From Qipengyuania pelagi (GTDB taxonomy: Bacteria; Pseudomonadota; Alphaproteobacteria; Sphingomonadales; Sphingomonadaceae), in the NCBI RefSeq assembly GCF_009827295.1, contig NZ_WTYD01000001.1:186001-250000 (forward strand): a DNA stretch of 64,000 nucleotides, in the 5' to 3' direction. Made by a program: the position numbers and the translations under genes. The notes beneath the pieces were generated by a model. The model was not told the DNA's origin and searched no databases. It saw nothing but the letters and a program-made list of their open reading frames with translations. Each line of letters starts with the position of its first letter. Within the stretch, counting starts at the first letter, position 1. Positions 9,142-18,778 of this stretch are shown in pieces.

Positions 9142-9902
9142 GCGGGCAATCGGAAGGATCGGATTTCGGATCTGCGGGAGAGGGTTTGCCCTCCAGCCGT
9201 GACGAGCTGGTCCATCGCGAAGTGCTCTCGCCCAACCATGACGAGCGTGCCCTGCCGATTACCATGGTCGTCATCCATTACACCGAAATGGAGGACAAGG
9301 GCTTCGCGATCGAGCGGTTGTGCGATCCCGAAGCCAAGGTTTCGGCCCACTATCTGATCGGCGAGCAGGGCGAGGTCGTCCGGCTGGTGCCCGAGGAAAA
9401 GCGCGCCTGGCACGCGGGCGTGTCCTATTGGCGCGGGATCAAGGACGTCAATTCGGCGAGTATCGGGATCGAGCTCGACCATCCGGGCCACAAATACGGC
9501 TATCGCGGATTCAACGATGCGCAGTTCGAAGCGCTCGTCCCCTTGGTCGCGCGCATGGTCAAGCGGTTCGACATTCCGCGCGCCAACGTGGTCGGCCATT
9601 CGGACGTCGCGCCGCAGCGCAAGATCGATCCGGGCGAGCTGTTTCCGTGGGAGCGGCTGGCCGAATACGGGCTTTGCCTGCCGATCCCCGAAAAGCTCGA
9701 ACGCGGCGATCCGTTCGACAATGACGCCTCGTTCTATCTCGCGCTCGAACGCTTCGGCTACGATATCACCGACGGGCACAAGGCGGTCGAGGCCTTCCAG
9801 CGCCGCTGGCGCCCGCGCCGGATCGACGGGATCATCGATGGCGAGGTGCGCGCGATCCTGTTCCAGCTCCTGCTCGACCGCGACCGCGGCACCACGCGCT
9901 AA
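9138..9902 (+). CDS. N-acetylmuramoyl-L-alanine amidase, AmpD-like, with peptidoglycan-binding domain
   Basis: 254 residues from a GTG whose bases overlap the chpT stop (GTGA). It has an Amidase_2 domain with zinc ligands His in VVIHYTE (about 47), His in VVGHSDVAP (about 154) and Asp in KIDPG (about 164), then a C-terminal peptidoglycan-binding repeat (AVEAFQRRWRP). No signal peptide is visible, so it may act in the cytoplasm on recycled anhydro-muropeptides, as AmpD does. The PG-binding domain would also suit a wall-bound form. Its stop overlaps the convergent sulfotransferase stop. Confidence 0.9.
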   Translation: MSGQSEGSDFGSAGEGLPSSRDELVHREVLSPNHDERALPITMVVIHYTEMEDKGFAIERLCDPEAKVSAHYLIGEQGEVVRLVPEEKRAWHAGVSYWRGIKDVNSASIGIELDHPGHKYGYRGFNDAQFEALVPLVARMVKRFDIPRANVVGHSDVAPQRKIDPGELFPWERLAEYGLCLPIPEKLERGDPFDNDASFYLALERFGYDITDGHKAVEAFQRRWRPRRIDGIIDGEVRAILFQLLLDRDRGTTR

Positions 9903-11866
9903 CCGGCGAGCGGGCCGAGCGCGCTCTTCAGGTCTCCGAGCCAGGGCTCGTAGGGCTTCCAGGCGCCCTGGCCGGAGCGATTTATGGGGCGGCGCACCTG
10001 TTCGGAACTCGCCGTGCGGACGGCGCGGGCGGTGCGGTGGAAGTGCAGGCACTCCTCCTCGAACGGCAGGCCGATATGGTCGAGCATCCGGCGGGTCTGG
10101 CCTTCGAGATCATCGAGGACATCCTCGTGCCTAACGCGCAGGACCTTGCCGGGCAGAACCTCGTCCCAATGCGCCATCAGGTCGACGTAATCCGCATAAT
10201 AGCGCCCGATCTCGGTCAGGCCGTAGGTGAAGTCCTGCCCTTCGGCGAAGAGCTGCTTGAAGCCGGAGAAACAGCAATCCATCGGATCGCGCCGGGCGTC
10301 GATGATCGTCGCATTCGGCAGGATCAGCTGGATCAGGCCGATATGCCGGAAATTGTTCGGCATCTTGTCGATGAAGAACGGCGCGCCCTGGCGATGGATG
10401 CGGGTGTTGATGAGGAAATCCCGGCCGAATCCGGTGAGCTGTTCGTCGGTCAGATCGTGGAGCACTTGCGGATAGCGTGACTGACCCGCTTTGCGACCCC
10501 GCAGGCGGTGCGCCAGCGCGAGCACGTTCGGCAGTTCCAGCGTCCCGTCGATCTGCGAATGGCTGGCAAGGATCTGTTCGAGCAGGGTGGAGCCCGCACG
10601 CGGCAGGCCGAGAATGAAGATCGGATCGCGCGCCGGATCGCCCGCGCCTTGCCTGCCGTCGAACAGGTCGCGTGTGCAGGTCTCTTTCTGGGCCGCGAAT
10701 TCCTCGCTCATCCGGTCCGCATCGTAGCGGGTCTGGCGTCGTTTCAGCGCATTGCCAGCCTCGTAGAAACCGAACGACGCCTCGTATTCCTCGCGATCCT
10801 CATGCGCCTTGCCGAGCGCGAAGCTAAGGTGGACGCGGTCCATGAAGGCGATTTCGGGCCGTTGGAGCTGCGCGTGCATCGCGGCGATTTCCGCTTCGGT
10901 GAAGCGGTAGGTCTTGAGATTGGCGAGCGCGTAATAGGCATCGCCATGATCCGGCTTGGCGGCGATGGCGGCGCGATAGGACGCGACGGCATCGTCCTGC
11001 TGTCCGGTGGTCTTGAGCGCATGGCCGCGCGAGGTCAGCGTCGCCGCATCGCTCGGCAGCCTCTCAAGGACGGTATCGAACAGGGCGAAGGCCCGCTCGT
11101 AATCCCCGGTCTGCATACTTTCGATCGCGAGATGCGACTGGAACAGGGGGCTGGCGGGATCGCGATCATACAGCGCCTCCGCCTCCTCGCGCGAGCGTTC
11201 GAATTTCTGCCGCTTGCGCAGCACGTCGATATAATCGAGCCTGACCTGGATATTGTCGGGTTCGAAAGCGACGGCGCTGTTCAGCAGGAATTCCGCATCG
11301 TCGAGAATGCCGAGCCGCATCCCGATCTGCGCGAGCAGGCGCATCGCTTCGACATGGCGCGGATTGCGGCGCAGGAAATGGCGGCAGATTTCCTCCGCGC
11401 GCAGGGGGCGGCCTTCGTGAAGGTGATGGGTGACGGCCACCAGCTCGCGCGGGAGCGCGGCGATGCGCTGCGCCTGTTCGCGCGCGGCGGCGGCCTGATC
11501 CGCACGGCCCGCTGCCGCGAACAGCTCAGTCTGGGCGGTCCAGCTGGCGCTGAGGGCGGGATTGAACCGAACCGCCCGCGCATAGGCGGTCAGCGCCTCC
11601 GCATCGCGTCCCTGCGCGCGGGCGAGATGACCGGCTTCCTGCCAGGCGCGGCCGTATTCGGGCATTTCGGCGTGGAGCCGCGCCAGATAGGCTGCGGCCT
11701 CGCCATGGCGATCGAGATAGCGGGCCGCGACGGCTGCCATGTACAGCGCATCCGCATCCGCAGCCTCGCGCGCCAGAAGCTTTTCGGCCTCCGCCAGCCC
11801 GGCAGCGAAATCGCCTTGCTGCAACGCCAAGCGGGCCCGACCGAGACTTTCGCTGTGATCGCTCAT
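9899..11866 (-). CDS. TPR-repeat sulfotransferase
   Basis: 655 residues from ATG 11866 with GAGGTG upstream. The first roughly 400 residues are tetratricopeptide repeats. The C-terminal third is a Sulfotransfer_1/3 domain with the PAPS 5'-phosphosulfate loop ILGLPRAGSTLLEQIL (about residues 419-434) and RRDPMDCCFSGFKQ as the 3'-phosphate region. Such TPR-sulfotransferases are frequent in sphingomonads; the acceptor is unknown, perhaps protein tyrosine or glycans. It lies downstream of a TonB receptor on the same strand, but a terminator separates them. Confidence 0.88.
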   Translation of the reverse strand: MSDHSESLGRARLALQQGDFAAGLAEAEKLLAREAADADALYMAAVAARYLDRHGEAAAYLARLHAEMPEYGRAWQEAGHLARAQGRDAEALTAYARAVRFNPALSASWTAQTELFAAAGRADQAAAAREQAQRIAALPRELVAVTHHLHEGRPLRAEEICRHFLRRNPRHVEAMRLLAQIGMRLGILDDAEFLLNSAVAFEPDNIQVRLDYIDVLRKRQKFERSREEAEALYDRDPASPLFQSHLAIESMQTGDYERAFALFDTVLERLPSDAATLTSRGHALKTTGQQDDAVASYRAAIAAKPDHGDAYYALANLKTYRFTEAEIAAMHAQLQRPEIAFMDRVHLSFALGKAHEDREEYEASFGFYEAGNALKRRQTRYDADRMSEEFAAQKETCTRDLFDGRQGAGDPARDPIFILGLPRAGSTLLEQILASHSQIDGTLELPNVLALAHRLRGRKAGQSRYPQVLHDLTDEQLTGFGRDFLINTRIHRQGAPFFIDKMPNNFRHIGLIQLILPNATIIDARRDPMDCCFSGFKQLFAEGQDFTYGLTEIGRYYADYVDLMAHWDEVLPGKVLRVRHEDVLDDLEGQTRRMLDHIGLPFEEECLHFHRTARAVRTASSEQVRRPINRSGQGAWKPYEPWLGDLKSALGPLAG

Positions 11867-11881
11867 GCCAGGGCACCTCGC

Positions 11882-11928
11882 AAAAATGGCGGACGGGGGC
11901 AAACCTTCAAGAAGGTTCGCCCCCGCCG
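11882..11928 (-). terminator. Rho-independent terminator after TonB receptor
   Basis: Read on the minus strand, CGGGGGCGAACCTT pairs with AAGGTTTGCCCCCG with a short loop, followed by ATTTTTG at 11882-11887. It lies just after the receptor stop at 11952. Confidence 0.75.
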
Positions 11929-11951
11929 TGTGTGCGTGATCAGGATCGCGA

Positions 11952-14660
11952 TCAGTAGCTGAAGCTGGCCTTCAGCCCCACCGTCAGCGGTCGGTTGGTG
12001 ACGATGCGCGGACGATCGTAGTAGAAGTCGCCCGCGATCTGGGCGCGTTCGTCGAACAGGTTCGCCCCGTACACTTCGAACTTCCACTGATCGTAGGAAA
12101 CGCCGGCCGACAGGTTCACCAGCGTGTAGCTGTCTAGCTCGAGCCGGTTGATTGCGACGATGTCGGTGAACTTCGACGCCGAATGCGACACCGATGGCTG
12201 CACGAAGGCTTCGAGCCGGTCCGACAGATCCCATTCGTAGCGTACGCGCAGATTGCCCTGGAAAGACGGCGCATAAGCGAGGTCGGAGCCTTCCTGCACA
12301 TCGTCGGTCGGAGTCAGCACTTCGGTGATCTCGGTATCGAGCAGCGAGATGGCGCCCGACAGGGTCAGGCCCGGCATCGCATAGGGCGCGAAGGTGAAGT
12401 CCGCCTCTAACCCCTTGATCTCCGCATTGGCCGCATTGTCACTGAAGAACAGATTGGTGATGCTGGGATCGAAGATCGTCGTCTGCAGATTGCTGATATC
12501 GACATAGAACAGGCTGCCATTGATGCGCAGCTGCCGGTCGAAGAGCTGCGTTTTCGCGCCGACCTCGTAATTCTGTACCTCGTCCGATTCCAGCTCGAAG
12601 GGAACGGTGAAGCCGCCGGGTCCCTGCGCGCCGCCGGGGCGGTTGAGCAGGCCCGGACGGAAGCCTTCGGAATAGGTGGCGTAGAACAGAAGATCTTCGG
12701 TCGGGGTGAAGTTCACCGTGCCCTTGAAGATCACGCCCTTGGTGCGCGCCTCGTCCGGCGCGCGCACCGCGTTGAACACCTGCTGCGCCTGCGCCGCACT
12801 GAGCCCGGCTGCCTGAATGTCGGCGAGGCTGTCGTTCAAGTCGAAGGTCTGGCGGAGATCCGCGTTGCACGAGCCGATGAAGGTGTACTGGCCATCGCCA
12901 TCGTAAAGGTCGGAGATGTTCGTGCCGAAGGCGTCGGCGTCCTGTGCCGCGCCCGAATTGCAGAAGCTGCTGTTCGCGGTGCCTTCGAAATCGACCGCCA
13001 CGTCGTAATACCGCGCCCCGCCGGTAATCGAGATCAGGTCGGGCACGATGTCGAAGCTCGCCTGGCCGAAGAGGCCGATCTGCTCGTCGGTGCGCTTCAC
13101 GTCGTTGCGGAAGATCGCGGTGGCCGGAAGCGGGCCGGGATCGGACTGGAACGCGCCGGGGAACGGGAAATTGGGCGCGAACGCACCGAAGGGCGCCGCG
13201 GCGATGTTACCCGGATAATTGTAATCGTTGCGCTCTTTCAGGACGAGGCGCGAATAGAAGCCCCCGGCGCTGACGCGGAAGCGGTTCTCTTCCGGGGTGT
13301 TGACGCGCAATTCCTGGGTGAACTTTGTCAGATCGGTGTCCGACGTCACGAAGGCGTTGGGCGGTTGGCAGGTCCCGCTCGGCGCGGCATCGCCCGGATA
13401 GCTGACCGAACCGTCGCAGATGTAATAGGGAAGATACTGGCCCGCGAACAGGTAATCGGAATAATCGATCCGCTGCTCGGTCTCGCGGTCGGTGTAGGCG
13501 CCGTTGTAGATCACGTCGAGCATTCCGAGACGGCCTTCGACGCTCCAGGCGGTGTTGGAGAAATCGTCCTCCAGCCGGTCGTCCTCGAAACGCTGGATTT
13601 CCAGATCGTCGAGGTCGAGTTCGGGGTCGGAGAAAAAGACGCCGTCGCTCTCCAGGCTCTGGCGGCTATGCGCCAGCGTGATTTGCCAGTCGGGCGAGAC
13701 TTCGTAGAGCGCGGTGACGCGGAAACCCGAATATTGCGTGTCGTTGAAATCCTCCTCGACCAGCCCGGCATTGTTGGCTTCGAGGAAGGTGACGTTGGAG
13801 AAATCGGCCCCGGCCTGGAAGCCCGCGCGGTTGGGGGCCACCGGAACACCGTTGCGACGCACCGTGCCCGCAGGACGGAAGCGCGCGCTTTCGCGGGCTG
13901 TGCGGATACCGGCGACATTGTCGACATAGCCGCCCTGATCGTCGAGATAGACCACACCGCGCAGCGCCAAGCTGTCGAAGATCGGCACGTTCAGCATGGC
14001 TTCGGCGTTGTAGCTGGTCTCGCCGCCCTTGGTGAAGGCCGTGCCCAGCGTGACCTTCGCATCGAAGGCGCCGAGTTCGGGCTTGTTGGTGATGAGGCGC
14101 ACGACGCCCGCCTGCGAACTCGCGCCGAACAGCGTGCCCTGCGGACCGGACAGAACCTCGATCCGTTCGAGATCGGCGGCGTAGACATCGAGATTGCGGC
14201 CCGGCTGGGACAGCGGCTGTTCGTCGAGATAGAGCGAGACGTTGGGTGCGAGACCCGCCACGCCCGCCGTGGTCAGGTTCGGCGTGGTGGAGGCAAGGCC
14301 GCGAATGTAGATCGTGCTCTGGCCCGGGCTGCCGCCCCCGGCGGTCACCGTGGGCAGTTCCTCGAGATAATCGTCGAAGGTGGAGATGTTCAGCTGGTCG
14401 AGCTGTTCCTCGCCCAGCGCCTGGACCGAGATCGGCACGTCCTGAAGGTTTTCGCTGCGGCGCTGGGCGGTCACGACGATGGTCTGGAGCCCGCCCTGGC
14501 GCTGGGCGGCTGGCTGCGTCGCAGCCTGAGTTCCTGTCTGCGCCCCTGCCTGAGATGGAGCGGAGGATGTCTGCGGAGTGGCGGACTGCTGCGCAGCGGC
14601 TGGCGCGGCGAGTGCGATGGCGAGCGCGCCGATCGACGCGCCGGTGGCGTGGTTTTTCAT
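11952..14660 (-). CDS. TonB-dependent receptor
   Basis: 902 residues. A signal peptide (IGALAIALAAPAAAQ) is followed by a Gln/Ala/Thr-rich linker, a TonB-box-like stretch near TIVVTAQRRSENLQDVPISV, a plug domain (IYIRGLASTTPNL, DLERIEVLSGPQGTLFGASS) and a 22-strand barrel ending in the C-terminal aromatic F-S-Y. Typical length. It belongs to the abundant iron-complex/aromatic receptor group in sphingomonads. The BCCT transporter lies upstream on the same strand with a 216-base gap. Substrate unknown. Confidence 0.95.
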   Translation of the reverse strand: MKNHATGASIGALAIALAAPAAAQQSATPQTSSAPSQAGAQTGTQAATQPAAQRQGGLQTIVVTAQRRSENLQDVPISVQALGEEQLDQLNISTFDDYLEELPTVTAGGGSPGQSTIYIRGLASTTPNLTTAGVAGLAPNVSLYLDEQPLSQPGRNLDVYAADLERIEVLSGPQGTLFGASSQAGVVRLITNKPELGAFDAKVTLGTAFTKGGETSYNAEAMLNVPIFDSLALRGVVYLDDQGGYVDNVAGIRTARESARFRPAGTVRRNGVPVAPNRAGFQAGADFSNVTFLEANNAGLVEEDFNDTQYSGFRVTALYEVSPDWQITLAHSRQSLESDGVFFSDPELDLDDLEIQRFEDDRLEDDFSNTAWSVEGRLGMLDVIYNGAYTDRETEQRIDYSDYLFAGQYLPYYICDGSVSYPGDAAPSGTCQPPNAFVTSDTDLTKFTQELRVNTPEENRFRVSAGGFYSRLVLKERNDYNYPGNIAAAPFGAFAPNFPFPGAFQSDPGPLPATAIFRNDVKRTDEQIGLFGQASFDIVPDLISITGGARYYDVAVDFEGTANSSFCNSGAAQDADAFGTNISDLYDGDGQYTFIGSCNADLRQTFDLNDSLADIQAAGLSAAQAQQVFNAVRAPDEARTKGVIFKGTVNFTPTEDLLFYATYSEGFRPGLLNRPGGAQGPGGFTVPFELESDEVQNYEVGAKTQLFDRQLRINGSLFYVDISNLQTTIFDPSITNLFFSDNAANAEIKGLEADFTFAPYAMPGLTLSGAISLLDTEITEVLTPTDDVQEGSDLAYAPSFQGNLRVRYEWDLSDRLEAFVQPSVSHSASKFTDIVAINRLELDSYTLVNLSAGVSYDQWKFEVYGANLFDERAQIAGDFYYDRPRIVTNRPLTVGLKASFSY

Positions 14661-14830
14661 GGGTTTGGCCCCTTTCTGTTTCTGCCCGGTTTCCCGGGCC
14701 GTCTTCTGCGGACGAGTTGACGCAATCCGGCGCGACGGGTGTCAGCCGGTTGTCAATTGTGATTTTTGCTAGGTCTCTAGGGGTAACAAACCGATCCTGC
14801 TGGGACCACAGCCAGCGGGCGCAAAAACCG

Positions 14831-14858
14831 GAACAAAATCAAGCGCGTTGCAATTTTG
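14831..14858. repeat. Inverted repeat in the BCCT/TonB receptor gap
   Basis: ACAAAAT at 14832-14838 and ATTTTGT at 14851-14857 flank a GC-rich core. It could be a hairpin at the end of the BCCT transcript or an operator for the receptor. No match to a named motif. Confidence 0.35.
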
Positions 14859-14876
14859 TCACAAGCTGTGGCTCGC

Positions 14877-16574
14877 TTAACGCGCTGTATCCTGCGGTGC
14901 CGTAACGTCATCGGCGACTGCGGCGGAGGTGGTCGGAACCCCCTGTTTCTTGCGGATCAGGTCGAACATAACCGCTTTCACAACACCCACGCCCATCGCC
15001 GCGAGAACGAAGGAGAAGGGCAGGGCGCCGATGATCATCGTGATGCGGATCGCATCGATCCCGCCGAGGACCAGCATACTGCCGACGACGAAGGCCAGGG
15101 CCGCGCCCCAGAAGATGATGTGATGACGGCGGTCGCCCTCGGTCTCGCCCGCGCCGTTGATGGTGTTGACGATCAGGATCGCGCTGTCGGCGGAGGTGAC
15201 CAGATAGGTCAGCAGCAGGATCACGATCAGCCCGGCCGCGATCTGGGCGAAGGCGGGGGACAGGAGCACCGCCAGGGTCGCGAACAATTGGTCGGACATC
15301 TCGGCATTGACGATGCTGCCGCCAGCCGCGCCGCTCAGTTCGAGATCGATCGCGGTTCCGCCGACAAGGGCCATCCACACGAAACAGACCAGCGAGGGCA
15401 CCAGCATCACGCCGAAGATATATTCGCGGATCGTGCGTCCGCGCGAAATCCGTGCGATGAACATGCCGACAAAGGGCGCGAAGGCGATCCACCAGGCCCA
15501 GTAGAAGACCGACCAGTCGAGCTGCCACTTGACGAGTTCGGCGCCGAAGGGCGCGTCTTTCGAAAACAGCGTCAGCGTGTTGGGGACGAGCGTGCGGATA
15601 TAATCGAAAATTCCCAGGCCCAGCGTCTTCAGGCCGAAAATCAGCGACCCGAAGATAGCGAAGATCAGCAGGAGAAGCGCGGACAGGCCGAGATTGAGAT
15701 TGGACAGCCACTTGAGGCCCTTGCCCACACCCGACAGCGCGCTGAGCGTCGAGGCGCCGACCAGGATCACGAGGGCCAGAACCACCGCCGGAAGGGACGA
15801 GGAGCCATCGGGATCGAGCAGCCAGTCACCCAGCCCAAGGCGTGCGAGACCGGCCACGAACTGTTCGACGCCGAGGCCCATGGTGACGGCCACGCCGAGG
15901 ATCGTAGCCACGACCGCGACGATGTCGACGAGATGGCCGAACGGGCCCGACATCGCCTTTCCGAACAAAGGCGCCAGCGCCGAGCGGATGGTGAGCGGAA
16001 GCCCCCGTCGATAGGCGACATAGCCGATCGACAGGCCGACCAGAGCATAGGTGCCCCATGCCGCGAAGCCCCAGTGGAGGAAGGTATAGATATAGGCCGA
16101 TCGCACCGCTTCGGCGGATTGCGACGCGACGAGTCCTCTGATGATATCCGGGTTGTTGCTGAAATGCGCCAGCGGCTCGCCGGTCGAGTAGGTCAGCACG
16201 CCGATGCCGATCCCCGCCCCGAACAGCATGGCAAACCATGACAGGCGGCCGAATTCCGGTTTCTCGTCAGCCATGCCGATCCGCAGCCGCCCCGATTGCG
16301 GGATCACGGCGAGCACGACGCAGGCACTCATCAGGAAAGCGACGAGATAGACGTACCACCCGGAAAACGTCGAGATGATGGTCGAATTGGCGGCGGTCAG
16401 CGTTTCGTTGGCGCTGACGGGAAAGAAGATCGCCCACATGATCAGCAGCGAGACGATGACCTTGGCGGGGATCGTCACCTCGCGGCTGAAACCGTCGTAG
16501 AACCCCTTGCTTGCGGTGCGAATGGGCAGGTCGACGAGAGGCGGAGAAATCCGCTTGTCGGAGGGGGAGGGCAT
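14877..16574 (-). CDS. BCCT-family transporter (betaine/choline/carnitine type)
   Basis: 565 residues with about 12 membrane segments. The family pattern is clear: FGAGIGIGVLTYSTGEPLAHF in TM3, FLHWGFAAWGTYALVGLSIGY in TM5, and the DWSVFYWAWWIAFAPFVGMFIARISRGRTIRE signature region around TM8-9 (recorded here by its residues near 345-378). BCCT carriers move quaternary ammonium osmolytes with Na+ or H+. The TM3 motif has a Leu-Thr-Tyr rather than the Met-Phe-Trp often seen in betaine carriers. Substrate choice is therefore uncertain. Confidence 0.92.
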   Translation of the reverse strand: MPSPSDKRISPPLVDLPIRTASKGFYDGFSREVTIPAKVIVSLLIMWAIFFPVSANETLTAANSTIISTFSGWYVYLVAFLMSACVVLAVIPQSGRLRIGMADEKPEFGRLSWFAMLFGAGIGIGVLTYSTGEPLAHFSNNPDIIRGLVASQSAEAVRSAYIYTFLHWGFAAWGTYALVGLSIGYVAYRRGLPLTIRSALAPLFGKAMSGPFGHLVDIVAVVATILGVAVTMGLGVEQFVAGLARLGLGDWLLDPDGSSSLPAVVLALVILVGASTLSALSGVGKGLKWLSNLNLGLSALLLLIFAIFGSLIFGLKTLGLGIFDYIRTLVPNTLTLFSKDAPFGAELVKWQLDWSVFYWAWWIAFAPFVGMFIARISRGRTIREYIFGVMLVPSLVCFVWMALVGGTAIDLELSGAAGGSIVNAEMSDQLFATLAVLLSPAFAQIAAGLIVILLLTYLVTSADSAILIVNTINGAGETEGDRRHHIIFWGAALAFVVGSMLVLGGIDAIRITMIIGALPFSFVLAAMGVGVVKAVMFDLIRKKQGVPTTSAAVADDVTAPQDTAR

Positions 16575-16744
16575 GGTGTGCTCCGGTGATCTGAGGGCTG
16601 GAAGCCTTCGAAAAAGGCCGGGAATATCGCCGCTCAGGATACGCGGATCGCAGGAATTAGCAAATCGACGCCATAGCGCTTGCGCTCAGGCTTGCGCTTC
16701 TGACATCGTGCCGCAAACAAGGGACAGCGTGGGAGAACGATTTC

Positions 16745-18052
16745 GTGAGCAGTAACGACGACACGGGTGCGCCGCGCCCTGTTCAGGGAAGCCCGACTGA
16801 CCCGGAAGGTCCCGATGCCGGACAGACGCCGCCGCCTCGCGGGAAAATGTGGCGCCATCTCGGCCCCGGAATCGTCGTCGCGGCGACGGGCGTGGGGGCG
16901 GGCGATCTCGTCGCGACGCTGATCGCGGGATCGCGTTTCGGCTATGCGCTGTTATGGGCGGCGGTGGTCGGTTGCATCGTCAAGATCGCGCTTTCGGAAG
17001 GCTCGGCCCGTTACCATCTCGCCACGGGATCGACGATCCTCGCCGGATGGCGCTCGCTCGGCCGCTGGACCAGCTGGTATTTCGGGGTCTACGTCATCAT
17101 CTGGGGCTTCATCTATGGGGCCACCGCGATGAGCGCGACGGCGCTGCCCCTTACCGCGCTGTTCCCCGAGATTTCGCTACGCGTCTGGGCGGTTCTTGCC
17201 GGGATATTCGGATTCCTGTTCGTCTGGTTCAACCGATACGAAACCTTCGAGCTGGTCATGAAAGTGCTCGTCGGCACGATGTTCGTCATCATGGTCGGCC
17301 TCGCGATCCTGGTCGCACCCAGCCTGCCCGACCTCGCAGGCGGTATGACCTTCACGCTGCCGGAGGATTCGCTGCTCTACACGCTCGGCCTCATCGGCGG
17401 CGTCGGCGGCACGATCACCACCGCGGCATACGGGTACTGGACCCAGGCAAAGGGCTGGAAGGGGTTGCCCTGGTTCCCGATGATGCGGGTGGACAACACG
17501 GTGGCCTATGCGGTGACCGGGATATTCGTCGTCGCGATGCTGATCGTCGGGGCGGAACTGCTCTATTCGGCGGGCATCGCTTTAGAGGATAGCGACAAGG
17601 GGCTGCTCGGCCTGTCGGACGTGCTGTCTGAGCGTTTCGGACCAACCATCGCGGTGCTGTTCCTGATCGGCTTTGCCGCGACATCGGTCTCCTCGCTGCT
17701 CGGTGTGTGGCAGGGGATGAGCCTGTTCTTTTCCGACTGGTGGTATCAGCTCAAGGGGCGCGGGGAAGGCGGGCATGAAAACAGCAAGGCCTACCGCTTC
17801 TATCTCGCCTGGCTGACCTTCCCGCCCATGCTGCTCTTGTTCGCGGACAGGCCTTTCCTGCTCGTCATCATCTACGGGGCGTTCGGGGCACTGTTCATGC
17901 CCTTCCTCGCGATCACACTGATGATGCTGAACAATTCGGAGCGGCTTCCGGCAGAAGCGAGGAACGGCGTGGTGGCGAATGTGACGCTCGCCGGGTCCGC
18001 GATCCTGTTCATCGTGCTCGCCGTCCAGCAGATCGCGAAGCTTGTGGCCTGA
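16745..18052 (+). CDS. Nramp-family metal ion transporter, divergent metal site
   Basis: 435 residues starting with GTG (GGGAG about 9 bases upstream). It has a Pro-rich cytoplasmic N-terminus (about 34 residues), then about 11 hydrophobic segments. The Nramp fold is recognisable (HLGPGIVVAATGVGAGDLVA in TM1). However TM1 reads GVGAGD where canonical Nramp proteins have DPGN, and TM6 reads TAAYGYWTQ where they have the MPH motif. Canonical Mn2+/Fe2+ binding residues thus appear absent. It is divergent from the BCCT gene with a 170-base gap. Substrate unknown. Confidence 0.85.
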   Translation: MSSNDDTGAPRPVQGSPTDPEGPDAGQTPPPRGKMWRHLGPGIVVAATGVGAGDLVATLIAGSRFGYALLWAAVVGCIVKIALSEGSARYHLATGSTILAGWRSLGRWTSWYFGVYVIIWGFIYGATAMSATALPLTALFPEISLRVWAVLAGIFGFLFVWFNRYETFELVMKVLVGTMFVIMVGLAILVAPSLPDLAGGMTFTLPEDSLLYTLGLIGGVGGTITTAAYGYWTQAKGWKGLPWFPMMRVDNTVAYAVTGIFVVAMLIVGAELLYSAGIALEDSDKGLLGLSDVLSERFGPTIAVLFLIGFAATSVSSLLGVWQGMSLFFSDWWYQLKGRGEGGHENSKAYRFYLAWLTFPPMLLLFADRPFLLVIIYGAFGALFMPFLAITLMMLNNSERLPAEARNGVVANVTLAGSAILFIVLAVQQIAKLVA

Positions 18053-18143
18053 GCGCGACGGTCCGGGTTTGGATCGAGGGTCCGGTGCGGGCAATCAAAG
18101 CACCGCAACCGGAAATCTGTATCGTCACACGGACCCGGCGAGT

Positions 18144-18752
18144 TTACGCCGCGACGGCTCGCGGTTCGAGCGCGTCGACGGCGTTCAAAGCAGCCGCGAT
18201 CTTCTCCTCGCCATCGACACCTGAAATCCCGTCCGCGGCGATGATTTCGAGATCGGTGATGCCGATAAACTTTAGGAAATGGCGCAGCCAGGGGGTGAGA
18301 AAGTCGATCTCGCTCCCGATCGGCGTTCCGCCGCTGGCGATCAGGGCATAGGCCTTCTTGCCGGTCAGGAGACCCTGCGGACCGCTTTCGGTGTAGCGGA
18401 ACGTGGTGCCCGCCCGCGCGACCAGATCGGCCCAGGCCTTGAGGGTGGAGGGCATGGTGAAATTATACACCGGAAGGCTCAACACGAGCGTGTCGGCGGC
18501 GTGCAATTCGGCGATCAGATCGTCGCCGATCGCTGCAAGCTGCCGCGCCTGCTCGCCACGCTCCGCGACGGGCGTGAGATTGGCGGCGAACCGATCCGTA
18601 TCGATCAGGGGGAGGTCGTTATTGGCCAGATCGCGGAGCGTCACGTTCGCGCCGGTGCGGTCGCGCAAGCGTTCGACCAGCCGGTTTCCGAGCTTGCGCG
18701 AAACCGATTCATCGCTGCGGATGCTGGCTGTGACGTGGAGGATGTTGGTCAT
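18144..18752 (-). CDS. azoR: FMN-dependent NADH-azoreductase AzoR
   Basis: 202 residues, ATG 18752 with AAGGA upstream. Flavodoxin-like quinone/azo reductase: the N-terminal phosphate loop ASIRSDESVSRKLG binds FMN, and LSLPVYNFTMPSTLKAWAD is the family hallmark. It carries out two-electron reduction of quinones and azo compounds in the cytoplasm. It is 26 bases downstream of the pirin gene and both are divergent from a LysR regulator, a common layout for quinone or electrophile response. Confidence 0.92.
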   Translation of the reverse strand: MTNILHVTASIRSDESVSRKLGNRLVERLRDRTGANVTLRDLANNDLPLIDTDRFAANLTPVAERGEQARQLAAIGDDLIAELHAADTLVLSLPVYNFTMPSTLKAWADLVARAGTTFRYTESGPQGLLTGKKAYALIASGGTPIGSEIDFLTPWLRHFLKFIGITDLEIIAADGISGVDGEEKIAAALNAVDALEPRAVAA

Positions 18753-18778
18753 GTCTTGGTCCTTGTAGAAAAAAGAGG

